Positions 15,109 through 22,194 of a stretch of 26,889 nt of DNA are shown one piece after another. The notes below the pieces were generated by a model. It did not search any database. It saw only the letters and a program-made list of their open reading frames with translations, and was not told the DNA's origin. The DNA is from an uncultured Alistipes sp. (GTDB taxonomy: Bacteria > Bacteroidota > Bacteroidia > Bacteroidales > Rikenellaceae). Position 1 is the first letter of the stretch. The number at the start of each line of letters is the position of its first letter. Location: NCBI GenBank assembly GCA_937895825.1, contig CALBKP010000075.1, forward strand, positions 1 to 26,889. The letters are read 5' to 3'. Position numbers and translations under genes: made by a program.

Positions 15109-15257
15109 GGTGTCTATCTCAATCTGTTCGGCGTACTGCCAGTATGCCGTTGCTGTTCCACCTTACGGCACTTGCGGCTAACGAGTGGTGGCTGGCAATC
15201 GGGCTATCGCTTGGCGTATTGCTCCTTAGTGAGCTACTGAAACCATTATCTAAATAG
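15109..15257 (+). pseudogene. Remnant resembling a P-type ATPase C-terminus
   Basis: From 15144 an open frame of 37 codons reads LTALAANEWWLAIGLSLG, followed by LLLSELLKP. This is the pattern of the last membrane segment of cation-transporting P-type ATPases (xxEWxxxxGLSLxxLLxxELLK). Just upstream, in a different frame (15112-15143), is VYLNLFGVLPV, which suits the preceding loop, so a frameshift separates the two. No other ATPase sequence is present. Alternatively it is a small one-helix membrane protein starting at ATG 15144. The remnant reading is based on resemblance only. Confidence 0.4.
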
Positions 15258-15275
15258 TGTTTATATTGGATGATG

Positions 15276-15310
15276 AAAGCCAGCCCGTGGTTGATTCGCG
15301 GGCTGGCTTT
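15276..15310 (+). terminator. Terminator after the 14690 gene
   Basis: A perfect 12-bp stem, AAAGCCAGCCCG (15276-15287) with CGGGCTGGCTTT (15299-15310), has an 11-base loop and is followed by CTT. Confidence 0.85.
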
Positions 15311-15341
15311 CTTGATATATGTAGAGTTGTGGTATAAAAAG

Positions 15342-15380
15342 ATTTGGGCTGTCCGATTTTTACGTTGGACAGCCCAAAAT
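15342..15380 (-). terminator. Terminator of the groSL operon
   Basis: A stem of about 12 bp (TTTGGGCTGTCC against GGACAGCCCAAA, arms at 15342-15354 and 15367-15380) is followed on the minus strand by TCTTTTTA. It lies 19 bp beyond the groL stop. Confidence 0.85.
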
Positions 15381-15398
15381 CATAAGGTTTGCGGACGA

Positions 15399-17036
15399 TT
15401 ACATCATTCCGCCCATGCCTGCGGCACCTGCGCCTGCCAAGGTCTGAAGAGGACCCTCCTCCTTCTTCTCGGCCAATACGCACTCCGTGGTGAGGAACAT
15501 CGAGGCGATAGATGCTGCGTTCTCCAGCGCTACGCGCGACACCTTCGTTGGGTCGATGATACCCGCAGCGAGCATATCCTCGTATCGGTCGTCGCGAGCG
15601 TTATAACCGAAGGCACCCTCGCCCTCCTTTACCTTGTTAACCACAACCGAGCCCTCGCCACCAGCGTTAGCAACGATCTGGCGCAAAGGCTCCTCGATAG
15701 CGCGCTTAACAATCTGGATACCAGTTGTCTGGTCGTCGTTCTCGCCCTTCATGCCCTCGAGCGATGCTACGGCGCGGATATATGCTACGCCACCGCCAGG
15801 AACGATACCCTCCTCAACAGCGGCACGTGTAGCAGCCAATGCGTCATCAACGCGATCCTTCTTCTCCTTCATCTCTACCTCGGTAGCAGCACCTACGTAG
15901 AGCACCGCTACACCACCAGCGAGCTTAGCCAAACGCTCCTGAAGCTTCTCGCGGTCGTAGTCCGACGTAGCATTCTCGATAGATGCGCGAATCTGCTGCA
16001 CGCGAGCAGCGATAGCCTCCTTAGAACCAGCACCGTCAACAATAGTTGTATTCTCCTTGTTCAAGGTCACCTTCTCGGCAGTACCGAGTACCTCGAGACC
16101 TGCATCCTCGAGCTTCATGCCCTTATCCGTAGAGATGACAGTTGCACCCGTAAGTGTAGCGATATCCTCCAAGATCTCCTTGCGGCGGTCACCAAAGCCT
16201 GGAGCCTTGCAAGCTGCAATCTTAAGCGTGCCGCGAAGCTTGTTTACGACGAGAGCCGATAGTGCCTCGCCATCAACATCCTCGGCGATGATAAGCAACG
16301 AGCGACCGCTCTGAGCCACAGGCTCAAGTATGCCCATAATCTCCTTCATCGTCGAGATCTTCTTGTCGGCGATAAGGATGAAGGGCTTGTCGAGCTGTGC
16401 CTCCATCTTCTCGGTGTCGGTGATGAAGTATGCCGAGATATAACCGCGGTCGAACTGCATACCCTCGACAACGTCAACGTGCGTCTCCGTGCCCTTAGCC
16501 TCCTCGACGGTGATGACACCCTCGTTGTTTACCTTTGCCATAGCCTCGGCGATAAGCTTACCAATCTTACGGTCGTTGTTTGCCGAGATGGTTGCCACCT
16601 GCTCGATCTTGTCGAAGTCTGAGCCAACCACCTGGCTCTGAGCCTTAAGCGACTCTACAACCTTCTCAACTGCTGCGTCGATACCGCGCTTGAGGTCCAT
16701 AGGGTTGGCACCTGCCGTTACGTTCTTGATACCCACTGAGATAAGCGACTGTGCAAGGACGGTAGCTGTTGTTGTGCCGTCGCCCGCATCATCGTTTGTT
16801 TTTGACGCTACCTCGCGCACCATCTGTGCACCCATATTTGCGAATGTATCCTCGAGCTCTACCTCCTTAGCCACCGTAACGCCATCCTTCGTTACCTGCG
16901 GAGCACCGAACTTCTTGTCAATGATTACGTTACGACCCTTAGGGCCAAGTGTCACCTTCACGGCGTTGCATAGTGCATCAACACCCTCCTTGAGAAGCTC
17001 TCTTGCCTCTACGTTATATCTAATCTCTTTTGCCAT
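15399..17036 (-). CDS. groL: Chaperonin GroEL (60 kDa subunit)
   Basis: This ATP-dependent folding chaperonin forms the double ring capped by GroES. The 545 residues contain LGPKGRNVIID near the N-terminus, the nucleotide-binding DGTTTATVLAQ motif, and the Gly/Met-rich C-terminal tail ending GMGGMM. All are canonical and the length is standard. The start MAKEIRYNVEAR is the usual one. It lies 57 bp downstream of groS on the same strand and ends at a strong terminator. A long open frame on the opposite strand is only a mirror of the biased codon use. Confidence 0.99.
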   Translation of the reverse strand: MAKEIRYNVEARELLKEGVDALCNAVKVTLGPKGRNVIIDKKFGAPQVTKDGVTVAKEVELEDTFANMGAQMVREVASKTNDDAGDGTTTATVLAQSLISVGIKNVTAGANPMDLKRGIDAAVEKVVESLKAQSQVVGSDFDKIEQVATISANNDRKIGKLIAEAMAKVNNEGVITVEEAKGTETHVDVVEGMQFDRGYISAYFITDTEKMEAQLDKPFILIADKKISTMKEIMGILEPVAQSGRSLLIIAEDVDGEALSALVVNKLRGTLKIAACKAPGFGDRRKEILEDIATLTGATVISTDKGMKLEDAGLEVLGTAEKVTLNKENTTIVDGAGSKEAIAARVQQIRASIENATSDYDREKLQERLAKLAGGVAVLYVGAATEVEMKEKKDRVDDALAATRAAVEEGIVPGGGVAYIRAVASLEGMKGENDDQTTGIQIVKRAIEEPLRQIVANAGGEGSVVVNKVKEGEGAFGYNARDDRYEDMLAAGIIDPTKVSRVALENAASIASMFLTTECVLAEKKEEGPLQTLAGAGAAGMGGMM

Positions 17037-17093
17037 AATTGTCTTAAATGCTTTACTATTAAAATGCTAATTACACACCACAAATTAGGGGTA

Positions 17094-17366
17094 TTATTCG
17101 ATAACTGCGATGATGTCCGACTGCTTCATAACGAGGTAGTCCTCGCCCTCGTAGCTAAGCTCCGTGCCGGCATACTTGCCATACATCACCACGTCGCCAA
17201 CCTTCACCTCCATCTTAACGTCGGCGGTGCCGGGGCCTGCTGCTACTACCTTGCCCATAAGGGGCTTCTCCTTAGCTGTGTCGGGGATGAAGAGACCTCC
17301 CGCGGTCTTCTCCTCTGCCGGATTGGGCTTTACCAATACACGGTCTGAAAGTGGTTTTACTGCCAT
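17094..17366 (-). CDS. groS: Co-chaperonin GroES (10 kDa subunit)
   Basis: This 90-residue GroES has the PLSDRVLVKPNPAEEKTAGGL N-terminus and mobile loop and the KPLMGKVVAAGPG turn, with a normal C-terminus. It forms the heptameric lid of GroEL. It is first in the groS-groL operon. No CIRCE element (TTAGCACTC-N9-GAGTGCTAA) is seen upstream. Instead there are two other inverted repeats (17434-17452 and 17483-17499) that may carry heat-shock or other control. Confidence 0.98.
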   Translation of the reverse strand: MAVKPLSDRVLVKPNPAEEKTAGGLFIPDTAKEKPLMGKVVAAGPGTADVKMEVKVGDVVMYGKYAGTELSYEGEDYLVMKQSDIIAVIE

Positions 17367-17433
17367 AATCTCTGTTTGTTTTATGTTTTGTAGTTAATTT
17401 CTGTTTTACGATGATTTGTCGCGGCAATCACTG

Positions 17434-17452
17434 TGCCAAATATCATTTGTCA
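17434..17452. promoter_or_regulatory. Inverted repeat upstream of groS (TGCCA-N9-TGTCA)
   Basis: The sequence TGCCAAATATCATTTGTCA has CAAAT/ATTTG inner arms. It lies 68 bp upstream of the groS start. On the minus strand it contains GATATTTG, one mismatch from a -7 box, so the repeat may overlap the groS promoter. A function in control is inferred. Confidence 0.4.
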
Positions 17453-17482
17453 TACGTTGGATGTAGGCTCATTTGTTGCGTG

Positions 17483-17499
17483 ACTGACAAAATGTCAGT
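17483..17499. promoter_or_regulatory. Perfect palindrome upstream of groS (ACTGACA-N3-TGTCAGT)
   Basis: Perfect 7-bp arms (17483-17489 and 17493-17499) lie between the HTH gene and groS. It shares the TGnCA..TGTCA core with the repeat at 17434-17452. It could be an operator for groSL, or a weak terminator for the HTH gene, whose stop is 33 bp away. Confidence 0.45.
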
Positions 17500-17531
17500 A
17501 ATAGTGCCATTCCGCCACACATAGAGTCGTA

Positions 17532-17762
17532 TTATCGTAGCTTTATGGCGTTAAGGCGCATTGCGAGTTGGTGTAGATATTTCTCAATCTCGATGCGACG
17601 CTCGAGTGTTGGGCGTTTCGAGCCATTAACATATTGCTGCATAAGGGTTTCGTTAATACCCATTGAGCGAGCCACTTGCCTAACATTGAGTTCGGGAAAT
17701 GCGTTAAACATATCGCCCACGGGATTCTCCCCAGGTAGCCATTTTACTATGTGTTTGTCCAT
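17532..17762 (-). CDS. Small stand-alone HTH DNA-binding protein
   Basis: This 76-residue protein consists almost entirely of a helix-turn-helix: LNVRQVARSMGINETLMQQY (about residues 25-44), then NGSKRPT and a C-terminal helix. The pattern, GIN-x-x-L-x-x-Y-x-x-G-x-x-x-P, resembles the C-terminal HTH of Bacteroidetes HicB-like antitoxins, but no HicB-fold N-terminus or HicA partner is present. It is probably a transcriptional regulator. Four copies of a GGGTATTAA palindrome lie upstream, the nearest 51 bp from its start, which suggests autoregulation. groS is 165 bp downstream. The start ATG at 17762 is preceded by a -7 box at 17779-17786. Confidence 0.65.
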   Translation of the reverse strand: MDKHIVKWLPGENPVGDMFNAFPELNVRQVARSMGINETLMQQYVNGSKRPTLERRIEIEKYLHQLAMRLNAIKLR

Positions 17763-17778
17763 TGCCGTTGAATTTTTG

Positions 17779-17786
17779 CAAAGTTA
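17779..17786 (-). promoter_or_regulatory. -7 promoter box for the HTH gene
   Basis: TAACTTTG on the minus strand matches TAnnTTTG, 16 bp before the ATG. The -33 region has no TTTG. The first palindrome (17813-17832) sits immediately upstream, where an activator or repressor would act. Confidence 0.6.
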
Positions 17787-17812
17787 GCATTTTATTCGTT
17801 AATCTGTATTGC

Positions 17813-17832
17813 GGGTATTAATTTTAATACCC
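17813..17832. promoter_or_regulatory. Palindromic operator candidate 1
   Basis: GGGTATTAA, TT, TTAATACCC: a perfect 9+2+9 palindrome, flanked by GC on the left. It is the nearest copy to the HTH gene promoter. Confidence 0.65.
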
Positions 17833-17879
17833 ACGTTGTATTTTATCTAACAATATAGAGTAATGTCAATCTTTTATAT

Positions 17880-17899
17880 TGGTATTAATTCTAATACCC
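17880..17899. promoter_or_regulatory. Palindromic operator candidate 2
   Basis: TGGTATTAATTCTAATACCC: the same palindrome with two changes from copy 1 in the arms. Confidence 0.6.
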
Positions 17900-17986
17900 A
17901 TATTGTGTAGTGCGCTTACATTTGGGAGGGTGTGTTACATGACAATTGACTTTTTGACATACAGTTACATCATTATACTCTGTTGC

Positions 17987-18006
17987 GGGTATTATTTTTA
18001 ATACTC
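17987..18006. promoter_or_regulatory. Palindromic operator candidate 3
   Basis: GGGTATTATTTTTAATACTC: the same palindrome with changes in the centre and in the last arm. GC precedes it, as in copies 1 and 4. Confidence 0.6.
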
Positions 18007-18112
18007 GCGATTGGGCTGGTGCTGGAAATAATAAATGAACAGAATATGTGTGATTGAGTTGTCTCTACAATAACATAATACTACTTCCAGGCTGGTTGTG
18101 CGATTAATTTGC

Positions 18113-18131
18113 GGGTATTAATTTAATACTC
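18113..18131. promoter_or_regulatory. Palindromic operator candidate 4
   Basis: GGGTATTAATTTAATACTC: the same palindrome with a one-base shorter spacer, also preceded by GC. Between the four copies (17763-18188) I see no gene, only AT-rich sequence. Confidence 0.6.
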
Positions 18132-18188
18132 ATAATATCAGAGTGTGATTATTGAGGGGAAATAGTAGTATATGGTTAAGCAAAAACG

Positions 18189-18470
18189 TTAACCTATGAT
18201 AATCGGGTACTGAAAGTTGTCCCTCTTAACGGTTTGTTCGTATGCCCAAAATATCTCCTTGTGATTATGCACGTAACTTATCTCTCCATTGTCATCAATC
18301 TTGATGATGTGAGGGAGACCCAGGTAACGAGGTCATATAGCATAGTTTGTGTGATAGTATGCGTATCCATCCTTGTCGGTACAAAAGTTGACAATCTTGT
18401 GATTAATACTCACGGCGTACCGATTAGCAATCGCCATATTATCTATCTCGCTATCTCCAATGGCTGTGAT
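18189..18470 (-). pseudogene. Decayed gene fragment of unknown family
   Basis: On the minus strand one frame runs from 18470 to a TAA at 18189 with a single internal TGA at 18333-18335. The first ATG is at 18437. Both sides of the TGA look protein-like: NFCTDKDGYAYYHTNYAI before it and IIKIDDNGEISYVHNHKEIF after it. A premature stop in an otherwise coherent frame of about 93 codons indicates a broken gene or a surviving C-terminal piece. I do not recognise the family. It lies directly after rarA on the same strand. Confidence 0.45.
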
Positions 18471-18480
18471 TTATAGTGAT

Positions 18481-19761
18481 TTATTTCTGATACTTCTCAC
18501 CCCAGAGTCTGCGCATGCGCTCGGCGATTTTCTGCTCTTGGGCGTTCTGCTCATTGGGGGTATAGAAACGTGTGCCGCTAAGGCTCTCGGGGAGGAACTC
18601 CTGTTGCACGAAGTTGCCCGCATAGTCGTGGGCATACTTATAATCGGCACCATAGCCGAGCTTATCCATCAGCTTTGTGGGGGCATTTCTTAGGTGCAGA
18701 GGCACAGGGCGGTTGGTGGTGTCGTGCTCGACCATCTGCAGTGCCTTATTGATAGCCGCGTATGCCGAGTTGCTCTTGGGGCTCGTGGCGAGGTATATCG
18801 TTGTCTCGGCCAGCGTGATACGTGCCTCGGGCATACCGATCTTATGTACCGTGTCGAAGCAGGCGTTGGCCAAAAGTAGGGCGTTGGGGTTGGCAAGGCC
18901 CACATCCTCGGATGCGAGGATGACAAGACGGCGGGCGATAAAGCGTGGCTCTTCGCCACCGGCAAGCATACGTGCGAGGTAGTAGATGGCGGCATTGGGA
19001 TCGCTACCGCGCACAGACTTGATGAATGCTGAGATAACGTCGTAGTGTTGCTCACCCGACTTATCGTAGAGGGCGATGTTCTGTTGTAGACACTCTGTCA
19101 CGCGCTCGTCGTCGATGGTTATCGTGCCATCCGATGCGCCTACGATGATGTCGATAATGTTGAGTAGCTTCCTCGCGTCGCCTCCCGAGAAGCGGAATAG
19201 AGCCTCTGTCTCGCGCACCTCGATCTGTCGGCTCTTAAGCTCGGTGTCGGTCTCAAGAGCGCGGTCGAGGAGTGTCTGAAGCTCGCTATCATCCATGGGC
19301 TTAAGCACATAGACCTGACAGCGGCTAAGCAATGGCGAGATGACCTCGAACGATGGGTTCTCCGTCGTGGCACCAATGAGTGTGACGATGCCCTGCTCCA
19401 CAGCGCCGAGTAACGAGTCCTGCTGCGATTTGTTGAAGCGGTGGATCTCGTCGATAAACAAGAATGCGGGGCGGGCGTTGAAGAGGTGCTGATTCTTAGC
19501 CTTCTCGATAACCTCGCGCACATCCTTAACGCCCGACGTTACGGCTGAGAGCGTATAGAAGGGGCGGTCGAGGGCTGTGGCTACGATCTTGGCAAGCGTA
19601 GTCTTGCCAACGCCTGGAGGTCCCCATAGGATGAACGAGGGGACGCTGCCCGAGGCGATGAACTTACGGAAAACACCATTCTCGCCAACGAGGTGTGTTT
19701 GACCTATATAGTCGTCGAGGCTCTGCGGGCGCAGACGCTCGGCTAAGGGTTGTTGTGCCAT
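18481..19761 (-). CDS. rarA: AAA+ replication-associated recombination protein RarA
   Basis: RarA (MgsA) is an AAA+ ATPase related to clamp loaders. It acts at stalled replication forks. From the ATG at 19761 it has 426 residues: Walker A GPPGVGKT (about 47-54), Walker B FLFIDEIHRF (D and E near 104-105), sensor 1 IGATTENPSF, and the C-terminal MgsA-type tetramerisation domain ending with the typical LGYGADYKYAHD and FLPESLSGTRFY motifs. The frame extends to 19809, but those 16 extra codons overlap the terminator hairpin of the upstream transporter gene, and MAQQPLAERLRP is the family-like N-terminus. Confidence 0.95.
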   Translation of the reverse strand: MAQQPLAERLRPQSLDDYIGQTHLVGENGVFRKFIASGSVPSFILWGPPGVGKTTLAKIVATALDRPFYTLSAVTSGVKDVREVIEKAKNQHLFNARPAFLFIDEIHRFNKSQQDSLLGAVEQGIVTLIGATTENPSFEVISPLLSRCQVYVLKPMDDSELQTLLDRALETDTELKSRQIEVRETEALFRFSGGDARKLLNIIDIIVGASDGTITIDDERVTECLQQNIALYDKSGEQHYDVISAFIKSVRGSDPNAAIYYLARMLAGGEEPRFIARRLVILASEDVGLANPNALLLANACFDTVHKIGMPEARITLAETTIYLATSPKSNSAYAAINKALQMVEHDTTNRPVPLHLRNAPTKLMDKLGYGADYKYAHDYAGNFVQQEFLPESLSGTRFYTPNEQNAQEQKIAERMRRLWGEKYQK

Positions 19762-19780
19762 ACGTGTAGTGTGAGAGATG

Positions 19781-19808
19781 TGGGGCTGCCCAGTTGCGGA
19801 CAGCCCCA
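19781..19808 (-). terminator. Terminator after the MFS transporter gene
   Basis: TGGGGCTG (19781-19788) pairs with CAGCCCCA (19801-19808), extended inward by CC/GG. It is 16 bp beyond the MFS stop and argues against the longer rarA start at 19809. The minus-strand T-run is weak. Confidence 0.65.
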
Positions 19809-19823
19809 TAGTCGTTTATCTGT

Positions 19824-21167
19824 TTAGTGTTTTAGCTCGGCAACGCGCTTGGGGTCGTGCTTATAGCGGAAGAGTATCATAAAGGCGAGGGCTACAACGA
19901 GGGCGTAGCCTGCAAATATGAACCATGTAGACTGCCAACCATCCGTGAACTCGGGACGTGATACAAGGTGGCCCCCCTCCCATGTGCAGTAGTGGTTGAC
20001 AATCTCACCAGCAATATATGTACCCACCGAGGCACCGATACCGTTGGTCATAAGCATAAACAATCCCTGAGCGCTACCCTGCATCGACTGGGGAGCCTCC
20101 TGTTGCACGAACATAGCACCCGATACGTTGAAGAAGTCGAATGCCACGCCATAAACCAAGCATGAGCAGATAAGGGCGATGATGCCCATAACCGTCTCCG
20201 TAGAACCTACTCCAAAGAGTCCGAAACGCAATACCCACGCAAACATTGCGATAAGCATAACGTTCTTAATACCAAAGCGAATGAGGAAGAACGAGGTGAG
20301 CAGGATGCACAATGCCTCGGATATCTGCGAGAGCGACACGAGCATCGTTGGGTTGCTTGCAAACCAGCTATCCGAGGTTGCCGAGAAACTCTCGATATAG
20401 GGTGTTGCAAAGCCGTTGGTAATCTGCAACGATACGCCGAGGAGCATCGAGAAGATAAAGAACATAGCCATCGTCTTAGACTTAAAGAGCACGAAGGCAT
20501 CGAGACCGAGGCGCTCGGCGATACTCTTCTTACCTATATTCTCGCTGAGTGGGCACTGGGGCAAGGTAAATGAGTAGAGACCGAGCAGAACGCCCAAGCC
20601 ACCGCTGATAACGAGCTGCATATATGTCTGCTGGGCCGTGAGTTCCAAGCCGAACGATAGGCTATTTACGAGCCACATTGAGGCGATAAAGCCCACAGTA
20701 CCGAGTGTGCGGATCGGCGGGAACGCCTTGACGAAGTCGAGGCCAGCGCGCGTGAGCGTACCGAAGGCTACGGTGTTCGACAGCGCGATGGTGGGCATGT
20801 AGAACGCAACGCTAAGTACATAGGGGATAAATATCGGCCAGATGTCGGCGATGTATGCGGCATTATCGGCATTTGCGGCGGCAAGCTCCGATGCTTCATA
20901 GCCAAAATATGCTGCGATGAGCATAAAGCCACCAGCCAAGAGGTGCGAAAGACCCAAAAGTCGCTGTGGCTGGATATACTTATCTGCAATAATACCCATG
21001 ATTGCGGGCATAAAGATCGAAACTACACCTTGTGCGATATAGAACCATGATATGTAGCTACCGAGACCTACCTTGCCCAAAAACTGACCCACGCAGGTCA
21101 GATAAGCTCCCCACACGGCAAACTGCAGGAAGTTCATTACGATTAATCGTGACTTGATGCTATTCAT
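19824..21167 (-). CDS. NupG-type nucleoside:H+ symporter (MFS)
   Basis: This 447-residue protein has about 12 membrane segments and belongs to the nucleoside:H+ symporter branch of the major facilitator superfamily. The N-terminus RLIVMNFLQFAVWGAYL and the inter-helix stretch GIIADKYIQPQRLLG are typical of this family. So are FPPIRTLGTVGFIASMW and the VSGAMFVQQEAP loop before helix 11. It probably imports nucleosides across the inner membrane using the proton gradient. Which nucleosides cannot be seen. The gene is monocistronic, with a -7 box upstream and a hairpin downstream. Confidence 0.88.
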   Translation of the reverse strand: MNSIKSRLIVMNFLQFAVWGAYLTCVGQFLGKVGLGSYISWFYIAQGVVSIFMPAIMGIIADKYIQPQRLLGLSHLLAGGFMLIAAYFGYEASELAAANADNAAYIADIWPIFIPYVLSVAFYMPTIALSNTVAFGTLTRAGLDFVKAFPPIRTLGTVGFIASMWLVNSLSFGLELTAQQTYMQLVISGGLGVLLGLYSFTLPQCPLSENIGKKSIAERLGLDAFVLFKSKTMAMFFIFSMLLGVSLQITNGFATPYIESFSATSDSWFASNPTMLVSLSQISEALCILLTSFFLIRFGIKNVMLIAMFAWVLRFGLFGVGSTETVMGIIALICSCLVYGVAFDFFNVSGAMFVQQEAPQSMQGSAQGLFMLMTNGIGASVGTYIAGEIVNHYCTWEGGHLVSRPEFTDGWQSTWFIFAGYALVVALAFMILFRYKHDPKRVAELKH

Positions 21168-21217
21168 AATCAGCGAGTTTTATGTTATTTTTTATCTCTG
21201 TATTGCAAAAATCTTAA

Positions 21218-21225
21218 CAAAGGTA
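21218..21225 (-). promoter_or_regulatory. -7 promoter box for the MFS gene
   Basis: TACCTTTG on the minus strand matches TAnnTTTG, 50 bp upstream of the ATG. It diverges from the tRNA-Gln promoter. Confidence 0.55.
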
Positions 21226-21246
21226 TAAAAAAAATTCACATTTTTC

Positions 21247-21277
21247 TTTGTAATTAGAAAATAATGTTCTACTTTTG
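21247..21277 (+). promoter_or_regulatory. Promoter of tRNA-Gln
   Basis: TTTG (21247-21250), 19 bp, TACTTTTG (21270-21277) is a full-consensus Bacteroidetes promoter, ending 19 bp before the tRNA. Confidence 0.85.
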
Positions 21278-21296
21278 CACCGTCAAACAAAAATAT

Positions 21297-21367
21297 TGGG
21301 CTATGGTGTAATGGTAACACTACAGATTCTGGTCCTGTCATTCTTGGTTCGAATCCAGGTAGCCCAA
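21297..21367 (+). tRNA. tRNA-Gln (anticodon CUG)
   Basis: The gene folds as a cloverleaf: acceptor TGGGCTA/TAGCCCA, D-stem GTGT/ACAC, anticodon loop TTCTGGT with anticodon CTG (reads CAG), T-arm CTTGG TTCGAAT CCAGG. The 3' CCA is not encoded. The anticodon stem ends with an A-C mismatch next to the loop (31/39). The rest pairs well, with one G-U pair in the T-stem. It has its own strong promoter and terminator. Its last 22 bases are repeated at 21596-21617. Confidence 0.95.
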
Positions 21368-21370
21368 CTA

Positions 21371-21402
21371 AAAGCAGTCGATGTTGTTCGGCTGCTTTTT
21401 TT
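21371..21402 (+). terminator. Terminator of tRNA-Gln
   Basis: AAAGCAG (21371-21377) pairs with CTGCTTT (21392-21398), extended by CGA/TCG inside, followed by seven or more Ts. Confidence 0.85.
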
Positions 21403-21595
21403 GTTGTTATCTGGGTGTGATATGGCGAGAGGGGTAGCCTACGGCACTTTCGACACAGCAAACGGAGAGAGGTATAGTGTGTTATCTTTCACTGCACTTT
21501 AACTACCCCTTTAGCAAGCCTCGCTTGCGAACTATTCTTAACCTTCTACTCACTACGCCAATTACTAATGAGATAGTTCACTTCGCTGCTGCACA

Positions 21596-21631
21596 TCGAA
21601 TCCGGGTAGCCCAACTAACGAGCAGTCGATT
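21596..21631 (+). repeat. Partial copy of the tRNA-Gln 3' end
   Basis: 21596-21617 repeats 21349-21370 with one mismatch (T-arm and acceptor strand of tRNA-Gln). The following GCAGTCGAT also matches the start of the tRNA terminator. The rest of a tRNA is absent. The 21403-21595 spacer has short inverted repeats (GGGGTAG/CTACCCC; GCAAGC-CTC-GCTTGC at 21514-21528; GAACTAT/ATAGTTC) but no gene. It looks like an attachment-site scar from an element that used the tRNA 3' end. Confidence 0.7.
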
Positions 21632-22194
21632 TTCCATGTAGCTAAGTATGCTCTTATTTTCCATGAAATATCGCTAAAATAGTGCCTCAATAGCTATATA
21701 GTCACCCTATAAATCCACTTTTTATAGATGGTATATAAATGGTATATAATTGTAGTACAGATGATTATCTATATACATAGTGGTCATGTCGTCCACTTTT
21801 TTTGAGTTTCATCAAATATTCATTTCAAAGTGAAACTTTCAGCAAATATATGCAATAAATATCATCCACTTTATTAACTTATCCTGTTTGGGGTAAATTT
21901 GTTGAAAATCAGTATTTTAGATTAAATAATGTGTATATAATAATCTAACTTATCGACACTTTTATTATAATAAAACTTGCTCGATCAATAAATTATAACT
22001 ACCTTTATAGTAGAATTAGTGCAAAGAAGATATGGTGGGGCGAACCAGAATTTTGAACGATGCCCATGGTATAGTGACACTATACAACCTCCACCAAGTT
22101 AAGCAGTTTTAGATAGTAGTCCGACCACGGTGATTGTCCGTGATGCTCTTTACATTGACACACACAAACAACTTAATTAATAATTCTAAAGCCT
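21632..22194. other. Long AT-rich region before susC
   Basis: No gene is supported here. A -7-like box, TAAATTTG (21894-21901), with TTTA 20 bp upstream (21870-21873) is the best susC promoter candidate, giving a leader of roughly 285 nt. The leader holds GTATAGTG-A-CACTATAC (22069-22085), enclosed by GGTGG (22034-22038) and CCACC (22091-22095), and a second stem CACGG/CCGTG (22126-22142). A direct repeat, ATGGTATATAA, occurs twice near 21728-21750. The structured leader could be regulatory. Confidence 0.45.
21870..21901 (+). promoter_or_regulatory. Candidate susC promoter
   Basis: TTTA, 20 bp, TAAATTTG. The -7 is exact and the -33 has one mismatch. It is the only good match in the correct direction in the 560 bp before susC. 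Confidence 0.4.

Noticed and set aside
15270..16262. Long open frame antisense to groL
   Set aside because: It is a mirror of the strongly biased groL codons; the product is Leu/Ser-rich with no domain.
17367..17531. CIRCE element upstream of groS
   Set aside because: No TTAGCACTC-N9-GAGTGCTAA or close match is present.
17532..17762. HicB antitoxin of a HicAB pair
   Set aside because: Only the HTH part resembles HicB; there is no HicB-fold domain and no HicA-like small ORF next to it.
18481..19809. Longer rarA start at 19809
   Set aside because: The extra 16 codons overlap the terminator of the upstream gene and do not match RarA N-termini.
21275..21502. Open frame crossing tRNA-Gln
   Set aside because: It spans the tRNA and its terminator, so it cannot be a functional protein gene.
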